In this document: in pieces, positions 34,359-40,573 of the stretch | How the letters are laid out: every line of letters starts with the position of its first letter | Numbering within the stretch: the first letter of the stretch is position 1 | NCBI GenBank assembly: GCA_944392265.1 | Contig: CALXWC010000014.1 | Location: forward strand, 1 to 41,068 | Length of the DNA stretch: 41,068 nt | Source of the DNA: an uncultured Alphaproteobacteria bacterium | GTDB taxonomy: Bacteria; Pseudomonadota; Alphaproteobacteria; RF32; CAG-239 | Direction of reading: 5' to 3' | Made by a program: the position numbers and the translations under genes | The notes under the pieces: generated by a model | Databases searched by the model: none | What the model was told of the DNA's origin: nothing | The model's input: only the letters and a program-made list of their open reading frames with translations

Positions 34359-36425
34359 ATGTCAGATTTAGATAGTCCAGATCTTTATGAAGGCACAATG
34401 AGCGATACCACCTTGATTGAAAGCTTGGGTAGCGCTGTTAAACGTTTGCTTGATAAGGGTCGTGTGCGTGGTTTTATTACTGTTGAAGAATTAAACAGAG
34501 CCTTGCCTCCAGAAAAAGAATCTTCTGAAAATATTGAAGAAATTATGTCCAGCATCACAGATCTGGGTATTAGCATTGTTAATGAAGCTGATGCCGAAGA
34601 TTATGATGACGATGATGATGTAGAAAATTCTGATGATTATGATGATTATGACGGCGGAAATTTTGATGAAAAAGAACTTGGCCGCAGTGATGATCCTGTC
34701 AGAATGTATCTTAAAGAAATGGGTACGGTTGAGTTATTGTCCCGTGAAGGTGAAATAGCTATTGCCAAACGTATTGAAGCCGGAAAAACCGTTATGATTG
34801 ACGGCCTTTGCGAAAGCCCGATGACTTTGAAAGCTATTTCCGGTTGGCGCGATGATTTGGTTGAAGGTCGTATGCAACTCCGTGATATCGTCGATTTGGA
34901 AATGATGTACGGCGATGATGCAGATGCTCTTGCATTTGAAGAAGATATGGCTGCAACAACCGTTGACGATTTTGAAAAAGTTGCAGAAGAAATTGAAGAA
35001 AAAGATAGTCTTGATGACATTGATGATGACATCACCGATGATATGGAATTAGATGATGCCGATGATGATGTTGAAGATGATGCCGATGATGTGGACGGTG
35101 AGGGACATTCTGCTTCCGGTGACGAAGATGATGATGAAGGTGTATCAGGCAGAATTTCTGCTTCCGTCGCCGCTATGGAAGAAGCTCTTATGGAGCCGGT
35201 GTTAGAAATTTTGAATAAAATTTCCAGCTACTATGATGATTTGAAAAAAATTCAAAGTCAACGCGTGGCTGCTATTATTGCCGGAAAGAGCATTACTCCG
35301 AGTGTTGAGAAAAAATATATTCAAATGAAAAAAGAATTGGTTGAATTGATGAGTTCTATTCATTTGAATGCCGTTCGTGTTGAACAATTGGTTGAGCAAT
35401 TAAACGAAATTAACCGCCGCTTGATGGGCTTGGAAGGAAAGCTCCTTCGTTATGCTTTGTCTTGCAAAATTAAACGTGAAGACTTTTTGGAAGCTTATCA
35501 AAAGTCTGAGCTTGACCCGAATTGGCTTGAAAAAATTTCTAAAAAAACAGATAAACACTGGAAAAACTTTGTTGAAAAATATGGCAAAGAAATTCAGGAA
35601 TTGCGCGACAATGTTGCTCAAATGGCAACAGAATGCGGTTTGCCGATTAGTGAATATCGCCGTATGGTAGATACCATTAAGAAAGGTGAACGTGAAGCTG
35701 AACGCGCTAAAAAAGAGATGATTGAAGCTAACCTTCGTTTGGTTATTTCTATTGCCAAGAAATACACCAACCGCGGTTTGCAATTCTTGGATTTGATTCA
35801 AGAAGGTAACATCGGTTTGATGAAAGCCGTTGACAAATTTGAATATCGTCGCGGTTATAAGTTTTCAACTTATGCAACATGGTGGATTAGACAAGCTATT
35901 ACCCGTTCTATTGCAGACCAAGCTCGTACAATTCGTATTCCGGTTCATATGATTGAAACAATCAATAAACTCGTTCGTACTTCTCGTCAGATGTTGGCTG
36001 AGATGGGACGTGAGCCTGTACCTGAGGAATTGGCAAAACGTTTGTCTATGCCTTTAGAAAAAGTTCGTAAGGTTATGAAAATTGCAAAAGAACCGGTTTC
36101 TTTGGAAGCTCCGGTCGGTGATGAAGAAGATTCTTCATTGGGTGATTTTATTGCAGATGAAAGCGCATTACAGCCTTTGGATTCTGCAATTCATTCCAAC
36201 TTGAAAGAAACTTGCACCCGCATCCTTTCATCATTAACCCCGCGTGAAGAACGTGTGTTGCGTATGCGTTTTGGTATTGGTATGAATACAGATCATACCT
36301 TGGAAGAGGTTGGTCAACAATTTAACGTTACGCGTGAACGTATTCGTCAAATTGAAGCCAAAGCATTGCGCAAATTAAAACACCCAAGTCGTTCTCGCAA
36401 GTTGCGTTCTTTCTTGGATAACTAA
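34359..36425 (+). CDS. rpoD: RNA polymerase sigma factor RpoD (sigma-70)
   Basis: Primary sigma factor. 688 aa, longer than E. coli RpoD (613). Region 1.1 is at about 15-70; region 1.2 begins at [15 protein letters not shown] non-conserved region with long Asp/Glu tracts lies at about 195-265. Region 2 (about 455-530) includes the melting/-10 motif [19 protein letters not shown]. Region 3 follows, then region 4 (about 620-688) with the -35 helix-turn-helix [25 protein letters not shown] further acidic patch is at about 80-105. AAAGGA precedes the start. A strong terminator ends the gene and runs straight into the promoter of the next unit. Confidence 0.97.
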   Translation: MSDLDSPDLYEGTMSDTTLIESLGSAVKRLLDKGRVRGFITVEELNRALPPEKESSENIEEIMSSITDLGISIVNEADAEDYDDDDDVENSDDYDDYDGGNFDEKELGRSDDPVRMYLKEMGTVELLSREGEIAIAKRIEAGKTVMIDGLCESPMTLKAISGWRDDLVEGRMQLRDIVDLEMMYGDDADALAFEEDMAATTVDDFEKVAEEIEEKDSLDDIDDDITDDMELDDADDDVEDDADDVDGEGHSASGDEDDDEGVSGRISASVAAMEEALMEPVLEILNKISSYYDDLKKIQSQRVAAIIAGKSITPSVEKKYIQMKKELVELMSSIHLNAVRVEQLVEQLNEINRRLMGLEGKLLRYALSCKIKREDFLEAYQKSELDPNWLEKISKKTDKHWKNFVEKYGKEIQELRDNVAQMATECGLPISEYRRMVDTIKKGEREAERAKKEMIEANLRLVISIAKKYTNRGLQFLDLIQEGNIGLMKAVDKFEYRRGYKFSTYATWWIRQAITRSIADQARTIRIPVHMIETINKLVRTSRQMLAEMGREPVPEELAKRLSMPLEKVRKVMKIAKEPVSLEAPVGDEEDSSLGDFIADESALQPLDSAIHSNLKETCTRILSSLTPREERVLRMRFGIGMNTDHTLEEVGQQFNVTRERIRQIEAKALRKLKHPSRSRKLRSFLDN

Positions 36426-36428
36426 GAT

Positions 36429-36463
36429 AAAATCCTCCGCTTAAAAAACGGAGGATTTTTTTT
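36429..36463 (+). terminator. Terminator of rpoD
   Basis: Stem AAATCCTCCG / CGGAGGATTT with a 9-nt loop and a T8 tail. Its T tract is directly followed by the TTGACA of the next unit. Confidence 0.9.
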
Positions 36464-36464
36464 G

Positions 36465-36493
36465 TTGACATTTGGTTGAACAGTGAGTATTTG
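36465..36493 (+). promoter_or_regulatory. Promoter of unit 1
   Basis: TTGACA, 17 nt, TATTTG; the -35 is perfect, the -10 weak but followed by conserved positions in all three units. Confidence 0.55.
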
Positions 36494-36531
36494 TTAGTTA
36501 AATTTTGAATTATTAGAAAATAGATATGTAT

Positions 36532-36661
36532 AAATAAACAGAAATGTTTAGAAATTTGAATAATCTTATGTATCCATGTTAGCCACGTAAAAGTGTTTGA
36601 ATATCAAGAGCGCTTGATAGGGTTAGTTAAAAGTTCGTGATGAATTTTTATTAGCTTAAGT
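36532..36661 (+). pseudogene. Unit 1: shortened copy of the 37176 gene, or derived small RNA
   Basis: Matches the 85-aa gene at both ends (from AAATAAACAG at 36532 and from TATCAAG at 36602) but misses about 130 nt between, has no matching start codon, and meets stop codons at once. The last 62 nt (36600-36661) are identical to unit 2, and contain a 7-bp hairpin TATCAAG-AGCG-CTTGATA. The promoter and terminator are intact, so a transcript of roughly 280 nt is expected. A decayed paralogue is the plain reading; a non-coding RNA is the alternative. Confidence 0.65.
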
Positions 36662-36749
36662 GAGACAACATATTTTTTTAATTTTGCAGTACTTACTTTT
36701 ATTTGGATATATGCCTTGTTCCTTTTTCTAATATTCTCTGTTTATGGTG

Positions 36750-36788
36750 AGACACTCAAGTTTTTATGGCTTGGGTGTCTTTTTTTTG
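36750..36788 (+). terminator. Terminator of unit 1
   Basis: An 11-bp stem AGACACTCAAG / CTTGGGTGTCT, T8 tail running into the next TTGACA. Confidence 0.88.
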
Positions 36789-36817
36789 TTGACATTTTGT
36801 TAAACGATGAGTATTTA
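36789..36817 (+). promoter_or_regulatory. Promoter of unit 2
   Basis: TTGACA, 17 nt, TATTTA. Confidence 0.55.
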
Positions 36818-36860
36818 TTGTCTGCATTTTGAATTATTAAAATATACATATGAGATAAAA

Positions 36861-36983
36861 AAATAAACAGAAATATTTAGAAAAGTATAGAACAACCCTG
36901 TGTAATTATTTGAAATAAAACAATATCAAGAGCGCTTGATAGGGTTAGTTAAAAGTTCGTGATGAATTTTTATTAGCTTAAGT
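36861..36983 (+). pseudogene. Unit 2: shortened copy of the 37176 gene, or derived small RNA
   Basis: Same build as unit 1: AAATAAACAG at 36861, then AAAAGTATAGAACAA, which aligns with codons 6-11 of the intact gene; then a deletion of about 137 nt, and the 62-nt block (36922-36983) identical to unit 1 including the TATCAAG-AGCG-CTTGATA hairpin. No start codon; the nearest ATG is followed by a stop two codons later. Promoter and terminator kept. Confidence 0.65.
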
Positions 36984-37071
36984 TTAAATTCCATCGTTTC
37001 TATTTTTTTATCATAATTTACTGGTATTTAATGCTTCCGTTCTATCTTTTTAATATTCTCTGTTTATGGTG

Positions 37072-37108
37072 AGACACTCAAGTTTTTATGACTTGGGTGT
37101 CTTTTTTT
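37072..37108 (+). terminator. Terminator of unit 2
   Basis: An 11-bp stem AGACACTCAAG / CTTGGGTGTCT, differing from unit 1 only in the loop; a T7 tail follows. Confidence 0.88.
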
Positions 37109-37109
37109 G

Positions 37110-37138
37110 TTGACATTTGATAATGCAGTGAGTATCTT
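37110..37138 (+). promoter_or_regulatory. Promoter of unit 3
   Basis: TTGACA, 17 nt, TATCTT; about 38 nt before the ATG at 37176. Confidence 0.6.
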
Positions 37139-37175
37139 CTGCCTGATTTTTGAATTATTAATATATATATAAGTT

Positions 37176-37433
37176 ATGGAAATAAACGGTATTTGGAAAA
37201 GTGCAGAACAATCTTTTGTAAGTGCATATGACTTTGCAAATGATGTTATTAATGGGAAATTGGTTCTTTCTTCTTTAGAGCATGGACGTTTGTTTAGCCT
37301 TTTGAAGTTGTGGATTAATGCCTTAAAAAATATGATAGAACACACATCTGATGCAGAAATGTTGAAAGATTTTCAATTGTATCAAGAGCGCTTGATTGCG
37401 GTTAAACAAGAGTTCGAGATGAATTTTTGTTAG
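37176..37433 (+). CDS. Small helical protein, intact member of the tandem array
   Basis: 85 aa, unrecognised. It is predicted to be an all-alpha bundle: helices at about 5-26, 32-55 and 58-82 with regular Leu/Ile/Phe spacing; no signal peptide. Helix ends carry Glu and Lys (HTSDAEMLKDFQLYQERLIAVKQEFE). No SD is present; the A/T-rich leader ends in AAGTT-ATG. It is the only unit of the three that still codes: the codons for YQERLI lie in the TATCAAG block that became a perfect hairpin in units 1 and 2. It has its own promoter and terminator. Confidence 0.65.
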   Translation: MEINGIWKSAEQSFVSAYDFANDVINGKLVLSSLEHGRLFSLLKLWINALKNMIEHTSDAEMLKDFQLYQERLIAVKQEFEMNFC

Positions 37434-37514
37434 CTTAAGTGTTTTTGTTTTTATTTTTACATTAATTAGTGGTATCAATACCTTTGTTCCTTTTCTAATA
37501 TCTCAGTTTACGCT

Positions 37515-37549
37515 AGACACTCAAGTTTAATAGACTTGAGTGTTTTTTT
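37515..37549 (+). terminator. Terminator of unit 3
   Basis: Stem ACACTCAAG / CTTGAGTGT with a 9-nt loop and a T7 tail; it is related to those of units 1 and 2. Confidence 0.88.
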
Positions 37550-37584
37550 ATTTTAAATTATAAAAGATGAGAAGGAGAAAATTT

Positions 37585-38025
37585 ATGACAATATATACTG
37601 AGCAAGATAAACATGATATGGAGATTGCATTTGATGCAAGAAATGCATCTCGTTTGCAAGAGTTGATAGATTTTTGCAAAATTTCGGGTTTCAAAAAAAT
37701 AGGGGTTGCCAATTGCAAAGGTGTGCAAGCTTATGCAGATAAGTTTGTAAAAAAATTATCTGAAGCAGGATTTGAGGTTTGTGCCATTAATTGTAAGCAA
37801 AGCGGTTTAGATGGAGCTGAAATTTGTGAACGCATGGTAGGACCAAGTTGTGATCCGATTTCTCAAGCAAATTATTTAAATGAATGTCAGACAGATTTTA
37901 ATATTAATTTTGGTTTATGTTTGGGGCATGGTTTATTGTTTCAGAAATATTCAAAAGCACTGGTTACCACTTTTTTAGTTAAATCAATGGGGAATAATCA
38001 TAATATTTTAGAATTGTTAGATTAA
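37585..38025 (+). CDS. DUF1847-like protein, short form
   Basis: 146 aa from the ATG at 37585, set by AGAAGGAG seven bases upstream; a longer frame from 37567 would put the SD inside the gene. It resembles DUF1847 proteins (function unknown, thought to bind metal): FKKIGVANCKGVQAYA, FEVCAINCKQSG, CDPISQANYLNECQTDFNINFGLCLGHGLLFQKYS, with conserved Cys and His. The family's N-terminal Cys-rich segment is missing, and its usual K-D-R and G-H-N-P near the end are changed to KSM and GNNHNI. So it is a shortened, possibly altered member. No promoter is obvious between the unit-3 terminator and this gene. Confidence 0.72.
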   Translation: MTIYTEQDKHDMEIAFDARNASRLQELIDFCKISGFKKIGVANCKGVQAYADKFVKKLSEAGFEVCAINCKQSGLDGAEICERMVGPSCDPISQANYLNECQTDFNINFGLCLGHGLLFQKYSKALVTTFLVKSMGNNHNILELLD

Positions 38026-38033
38026 AAAAGTTA

Positions 38034-38062
38034 TTGACAAATAAATTTAACAAGAATATTGT
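38034..38062 (+). promoter_or_regulatory. Promoter of the 38109 gene
   Basis: TTGACA (6/6), 17-nt spacer, TATTGT (4/6); about 40 nt before the ATG. Confidence 0.6.
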
Positions 38063-38108
38063 GATTTTTGTCTATTTTATTATTTATAAATTAAAAAAAT
38101 TTTTAGTT

Positions 38109-38537
38109 ATGGAAAGAAAGATTTTAGTGTCTTCTGCAGAGCAGGCTCTGGGGTTGATGAAAGCGTTTTTGGTATCTAATATGTTAGATAATGAGCTCGC
38201 TGTGTTTGATAAAGATGCACAAGAGCCTCAGTATCAGATTAAATTTGGATGGTTTTCTCGTGATTTGGAAGATGATGATATGGTCGGAAGTCCATGTTTT
38301 GTCTGCGACTATGAGGGAATGTTGCCGGGTAGTAAAGAGCCTATCAGCGGTGTTGTGTATGTTAAGGTGTTTGCATCAAAAGATGCTAATTTAACAAAGA
38401 TGCATATCCTAACACCGCAGAAAAGAGTGTTCTTTGATGAAATTGAGGACGGAGAATGCTTTAAAATGGAAGATCCAATCGGAAGATACGAAAAAGAGGA
38501 CTTTATCTATAAAGATGGAGTGGTTTCTAAAAAGTAA
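38109..38537 (+). CDS. Hypothetical acidic protein
   Basis: 142 aa, unrecognised, soluble, acidic, with a beta-rich middle (KFGWFSRDLEDDDMVGSPCFVCDYEG, GVVYVKVFASKD). The start is the ATG at 38109; the frame extends upstream to a TTG at 38034, but that is the -35 box of the promoter, so the extension is rejected. The leader has an A7 tract and no SD. A terminator follows and then a tRNA gene. Confidence 0.62.
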   Translation: MERKILVSSAEQALGLMKAFLVSNMLDNELAVFDKDAQEPQYQIKFGWFSRDLEDDDMVGSPCFVCDYEGMLPGSKEPISGVVYVKVFASKDANLTKMHILTPQKRVFFDEIEDGECFKMEDPIGRYEKEDFIYKDGVVSKK

Positions 38538-38550
38538 GATTTCCGAAACT

Positions 38551-38585
38551 GAACTCTTGTTGCGTGAGCAACAAGAGTTTTTTTT
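38551..38585 (+). terminator. Terminator of the 38109 gene
   Basis: A 12-bp perfect stem AACTCTTGTTGC / GCAACAAGAGTT with a GTGA loop and a T8 tail. Confidence 0.92.
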
Positions 38586-38606
38586 GTGCCATACAAAAAT
38601 AAGTTC

Positions 38607-38635
38607 TTGACTATCTATAATGAATATCATATGTT
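38607..38635 (+). promoter_or_regulatory. Promoter of tRNA-Ile2
   Basis: TTGACT, 17-nt spacer, TATGTT; about 17 nt before the first base of the tRNA. Confidence 0.6.
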
Positions 38636-38652
38636 CTTACCTGACAACTGGC

Positions 38653-38729
38653 GGGCCCTTAGCTCAGTTGGTTAGAGCAGGCCGCTCATAACGGTCTGGT
38701 CGTTGGTTCGAGTCCATCAGGGCCCACCA
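38653..38729 (+). tRNA. ileX: tRNA-Ile2 (CAT anticodon, lysidine type)
   Basis: 77 nt including an encoded CCA. The acceptor stem is seven perfect pairs (GGGCCCT / AGGGCCC), and the anticodon loop CTCATAA has CAT. Overall sequence follows E. coli tRNA-Ile2 (CCCTTAGCTCAG, AGAGCAGGC, CTCATAA, GGTCG-TGGTTC) far better than elongator or initiator Met, so C34 should be changed to lysidine by TilS to read AUA. One odd point is a T-T mismatch at the second pair of the T stem (GTTGG / CCATC). tRNAs are common integration sites, and mobile-looking DNA starts just after it. Confidence 0.88.
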
Positions 38730-38731
38730 TA

Positions 38732-38767
38732 AAAAATCCCTTCCCAAAGCGGAGGGGATTTTTTTTA
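38732..38767 (+). terminator. Terminator after tRNA-Ile2
   Basis: Stem AATCCCTTCC / GGAGGGGATT-type with a loop of about 8 nt (AAAGCGG region) and a T7 tail. Confidence 0.8.
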
Positions 38768-39160
38768 TGAAGACATGATAACTAAAATATATTAGGCGTT
38801 GGACTTGTAGGAATAAAAATATAACACTGGTTAAGTACTGGATTGCAGATAGGCAATAAAGTCATCTTATTGCTGCTTTAGTCAAAGTGAACTTATTGAA
38901 GACTAATAGTGCGAGATTTGTGACTAAGAATAGATCTTTAGGAATTACTATCAAAGTTCTTTTCAATATGGGGAGGATTTTTTATTGAAAAAATAATAAA
39001 ACAGATAACGCATTTTTTTTCTTAGCTTGTCTGATAGCAAATACATTAAGACCTGCATAAAAAATATAAACGGTATTTAGCCTTATTTGTGAATCGGTGT
39101 ATCATGATAATCTCAATGATACACCGAAAAGTATAAATGAAATCGAGCTTAACAGTGCAT
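38768..39160. other. Gene-free AT-rich stretch between tRNA and recombinase
   Basis: No credible gene. It holds a 7-bp hairpin GCAATAA / TTATTGC (38853-38873), the long inverted repeat at 39094-39127, and, near its right end, AATCGA boxes around the recombinase stop codon. No second copy of the tRNA 3' end is visible in the window, so an attachment site cannot be confirmed. Confidence 0.55.
39094..39127. repeat. Perfect 12-10-12 inverted repeat, candidate recombinase or regulator site
   Basis: TCGGTGTATCAT (39094-39105), 10-nt spacer, ATGATACACCGA (39116-39127). All 12 pairs match. No T tract follows in either direction, so it is not a typical terminator. It lies 33 nt beyond the 3' end of the serine recombinase gene. 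Confidence 0.6.
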
Positions 39161-39757
39161 CTATGATAAGATGTGTCGATTTTTTATAAATCGATGAAGA
39201 GTTAACCAATTTACCCCTAAAATGCGAGCTATTTCAGCTTTGCTAATGTTATTAAGTAATAATTTTTCTATTTTTTCTTCTTGTCCAAAAAGTTTTCTAG
39301 TTCCTTTTCCTTGAGGCCTTCCTAGTTTTTTTCCTTCGGATTTTACTCTTTTTAGAGCTTCTTTTGTTCTTTGGCTGATTAAATTTCTTTCTATTTCAGC
39401 TGAGAGAGAAAATGCAAAAGCCAAAACTTTAGATTGAATATCGCTTCCTAAACGATAATTTTCTTTTAATGTCCATATCTGACATCCTTTATCCAAACAA
39501 AAATGTAAAATGCTCATAACTTGTAATAAATTTCTTCCTAAGCGAGAAAGTTCAGTTGTGATTAAAATATCGTCTTTTTTTAGTTTGTTTAAGAGATTGT
39601 TGAGCTTTCTTTTCTTGATATTTGTTTTTGCAGATAAAGTTTCTTCAACCCAATGCTCTATAATTAGATTGTTTGTTTTGGCAAACTGCTCAATTTCAAA
39701 TTTTTGATTGATAGTATTTTGGTGATCAGTTGAACAACGAATATATCCATAAATCAT
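39161..39757 (-). CDS. Serine recombinase (resolvase/invertase, Mpi-like)
   Basis: 198 aa; cuts and rejoins DNA through a 5'-phosphoserine link. The catalytic S9 sits in MIYGYIRCSTDHQ with R7; the other active-site arginines are R72 and R75 in ELSRLGRNLL. The long E helix follows (LAFAFSLSAEIERNLISQRTKEAL), then the DNA-minor-groove KKLGRPQGKG and a C-terminal helix-turn-helix (NISKAEIARILGVNWLTLHRFI). The form is close to the master DNA invertases of Bacteroides (Mpi) and to plasmid resolvases. AAGGAG precedes the ATG. It is divergent from a homologue that has lost these residues. No transposase or TnpB accompanies it. Confidence 0.93.
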   Translation of the reverse strand: MIYGYIRCSTDHQNTINQKFEIEQFAKTNNLIIEHWVEETLSAKTNIKKRKLNNLLNKLKKDDILITTELSRLGRNLLQVMSILHFCLDKGCQIWTLKENYRLGSDIQSKVLAFAFSLSAEIERNLISQRTKEALKRVKSEGKKLGRPQGKGTRKLFGQEEKIEKLLLNNISKAEIARILGVNWLTLHRFIKNRHILS

Positions 39758-39834
39758 CTCTTACTCCTTAATTATTTAAATTAAAAATTTTTTTTGTAAG
39801 TTGATGATTCTATTAATAAACCTCCGTTTTTGTA

Positions 39835-39859
39835 TACATAAAATATAATCGATTATGTA
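39835..39859. promoter_or_regulatory. Nested palindrome between the two recombinase genes
   Basis: TACATAA (39835-39841) ... TTATGTA (39853-39859) encloses the start of a perfect 12-bp palindrome ATAATCGATTAT (39845-39856). It lies upstream of the active recombinase gene on the minus strand and is operator-like. Confidence 0.45.
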
Positions 39860-39913
39860 AATTTCTATAACTTCAAAAGCTTTGATTTTTTTAAGAATTT
39901 TGCAAAATAAAAG

Positions 39914-39951
39914 TTGACTTCAAATTATTAGTGGTTAGTATAATGACTAAC
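39914..39951 (+). promoter_or_regulatory. Promoter with embedded operator for the dead-recombinase operon
   Basis: TTGACT (39914-39919), 19-nt spacer, perfect TATAAT (39939-39944). The -10 sits in an inverted repeat GTTAGT-ATAATG-ACTAAC (39934-39951), so a protein bound there would block the promoter. Confidence 0.6.
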
Positions 39952-39967
39952 TTATAAACGGAGAATT

Positions 39968-40573
39968 TTGAATACCGAGTTTGATATGTTTATTGGATAC
40001 ATACCACATAATGAAGATCAAGTAGACTTTGCTGATCAATATCAAAGGCTTGCATCATTTGCAAAAGAGCAAGGCATTGAAATAGGCTGTGTTCACTCTA
40101 GTGAGAGTTTTGAAAATATTAAAAATATTATTCAAGCAGATTGTGAAGGTATCCTTATTAACAAAATAAGTAATATTGGTTCTTATTTGCTAGATGTAAA
40201 ACAAAATCTTCAGTTCTGCAGAGAAAGAAATCTTAAACTATTTTCTATTGATGATGGTTATAGTTTTGATACTTCTAACTTAACTAAAGATTTTTTCAAA
40301 GGGATGGACATTGCTATTGATATTCGCAGTCATTTAATTTCACAATCTACGAGAAAAGTTTTACACCAGCGTAAAAAAGAAGGTAAAAAACTTGGTCGTC
40401 CATTCGGCGCAAAAGTTAAATCAAAACTAGAAAACAATTCGGTAGAAATATTACAAATGCTTGACGCTGGTATTTCAAAGTCAGAAATAGCCAGAAAATT
40501 AGGTATTAATCGTGCATCAATTTACGCTTTTGCCAGAAGACGTGGAATTCCTTTTAGTCGCGGAGATAAATGA
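39968..40573 (+). CDS. Serine-recombinase homologue lacking all catalytic residues, probable DNA-binding regulator
   Basis: 201 aa. It aligns along its whole length with the 39161 recombinase: MFIGYI at the start, the central strand ILINKISNIGSYLL, the E-helix region and its end LISQSTRKVLHQRKKEGKKLGRPFGAK, then the HTH GISKSEIARKLGINRASIYAFARRRGI. But GYIRCS is now GYIPHN (R7 to P13, S9 to N15) and SRLGR is SNIGS (both arginines gone). It cannot cut DNA by the known mechanism, while the dimer helix and DNA-binding parts are kept. GGAG lies five bases before a TTG at 39968, whereas alignment would favour ATG 39986; I keep the TTG start because of the SD. First gene of an operon with a membrane protein. 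Confidence 0.82.
   Translation: MNTEFDMFIGYIPHNEDQVDFADQYQRLASFAKEQGIEIGCVHSSESFENIKNIIQADCEGILINKISNIGSYLLDVKQNLQFCRERNLKLFSIDDGYSFDTSNLTKDFFKGMDIAIDIRSHLISQSTRKVLHQRKKEGKKLGRPFGAKVKSKLENNSVEILQMLDAGISKSEIARKLGINRASIYAFARRRGIPFSRGDK

Larger units (their letters stand above)
36465..37549 (+). repeat. Tandem array of three promoter-gene-terminator units
   Basis: Units begin at TTGACA 36465, 36789 and 37110 and end in similar terminators at 36788, about 37109 and 37549 (lengths 324, 321 and 440 nt). All share TTGACATTT, GTGAGTAT or GATGAGTAT at the -10, a TTTTGAATTATTA box, an AAATAAAC-R-G box, the TATCAAGAGCGCTTGAT block, the GAATTTTT-R-TTAGCTTAAG block, and a terminator beginning with GACACTCAAG. 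Units 1 and 2 lack about 130 nt from the middle of the coding part kept in unit 3. Confidence 0.85.

Noticed and set aside
34385..35801. Ser-rich and Phe-rich minus-strand frames in rpoD
   Set aside because: They are antisense shadows of acidic and helical parts of RpoD.
36465..37549. CRISPR-like array
   Set aside because: Repeat units are over 300 nt and contain promoters, gene parts and terminators; there are no short regular repeats with unique spacers.
38034..38108. Upstream extension of the 38109 gene from a TTG codon
   Set aside because: That TTG is part of a perfect TTGACA -35 box with a -10 at 17 nt.
39094..39127. Inverted repeat read as a rho-independent terminator of the recombinase gene
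   Set aside because: Neither side has a T tract in the needed direction, and the stem is not GC-rich at its base.
39758..39967. Invertible promoter between the two recombinase genes
   Set aside because: The palindromes here are short and of different sequence; no pair of matching inverted repeats flanks a promoter in the window.
39161..40573. IS607-type transposon
   Set aside because: The recombinase HTH is C-terminal, not N-terminal, and no TnpB gene is present.
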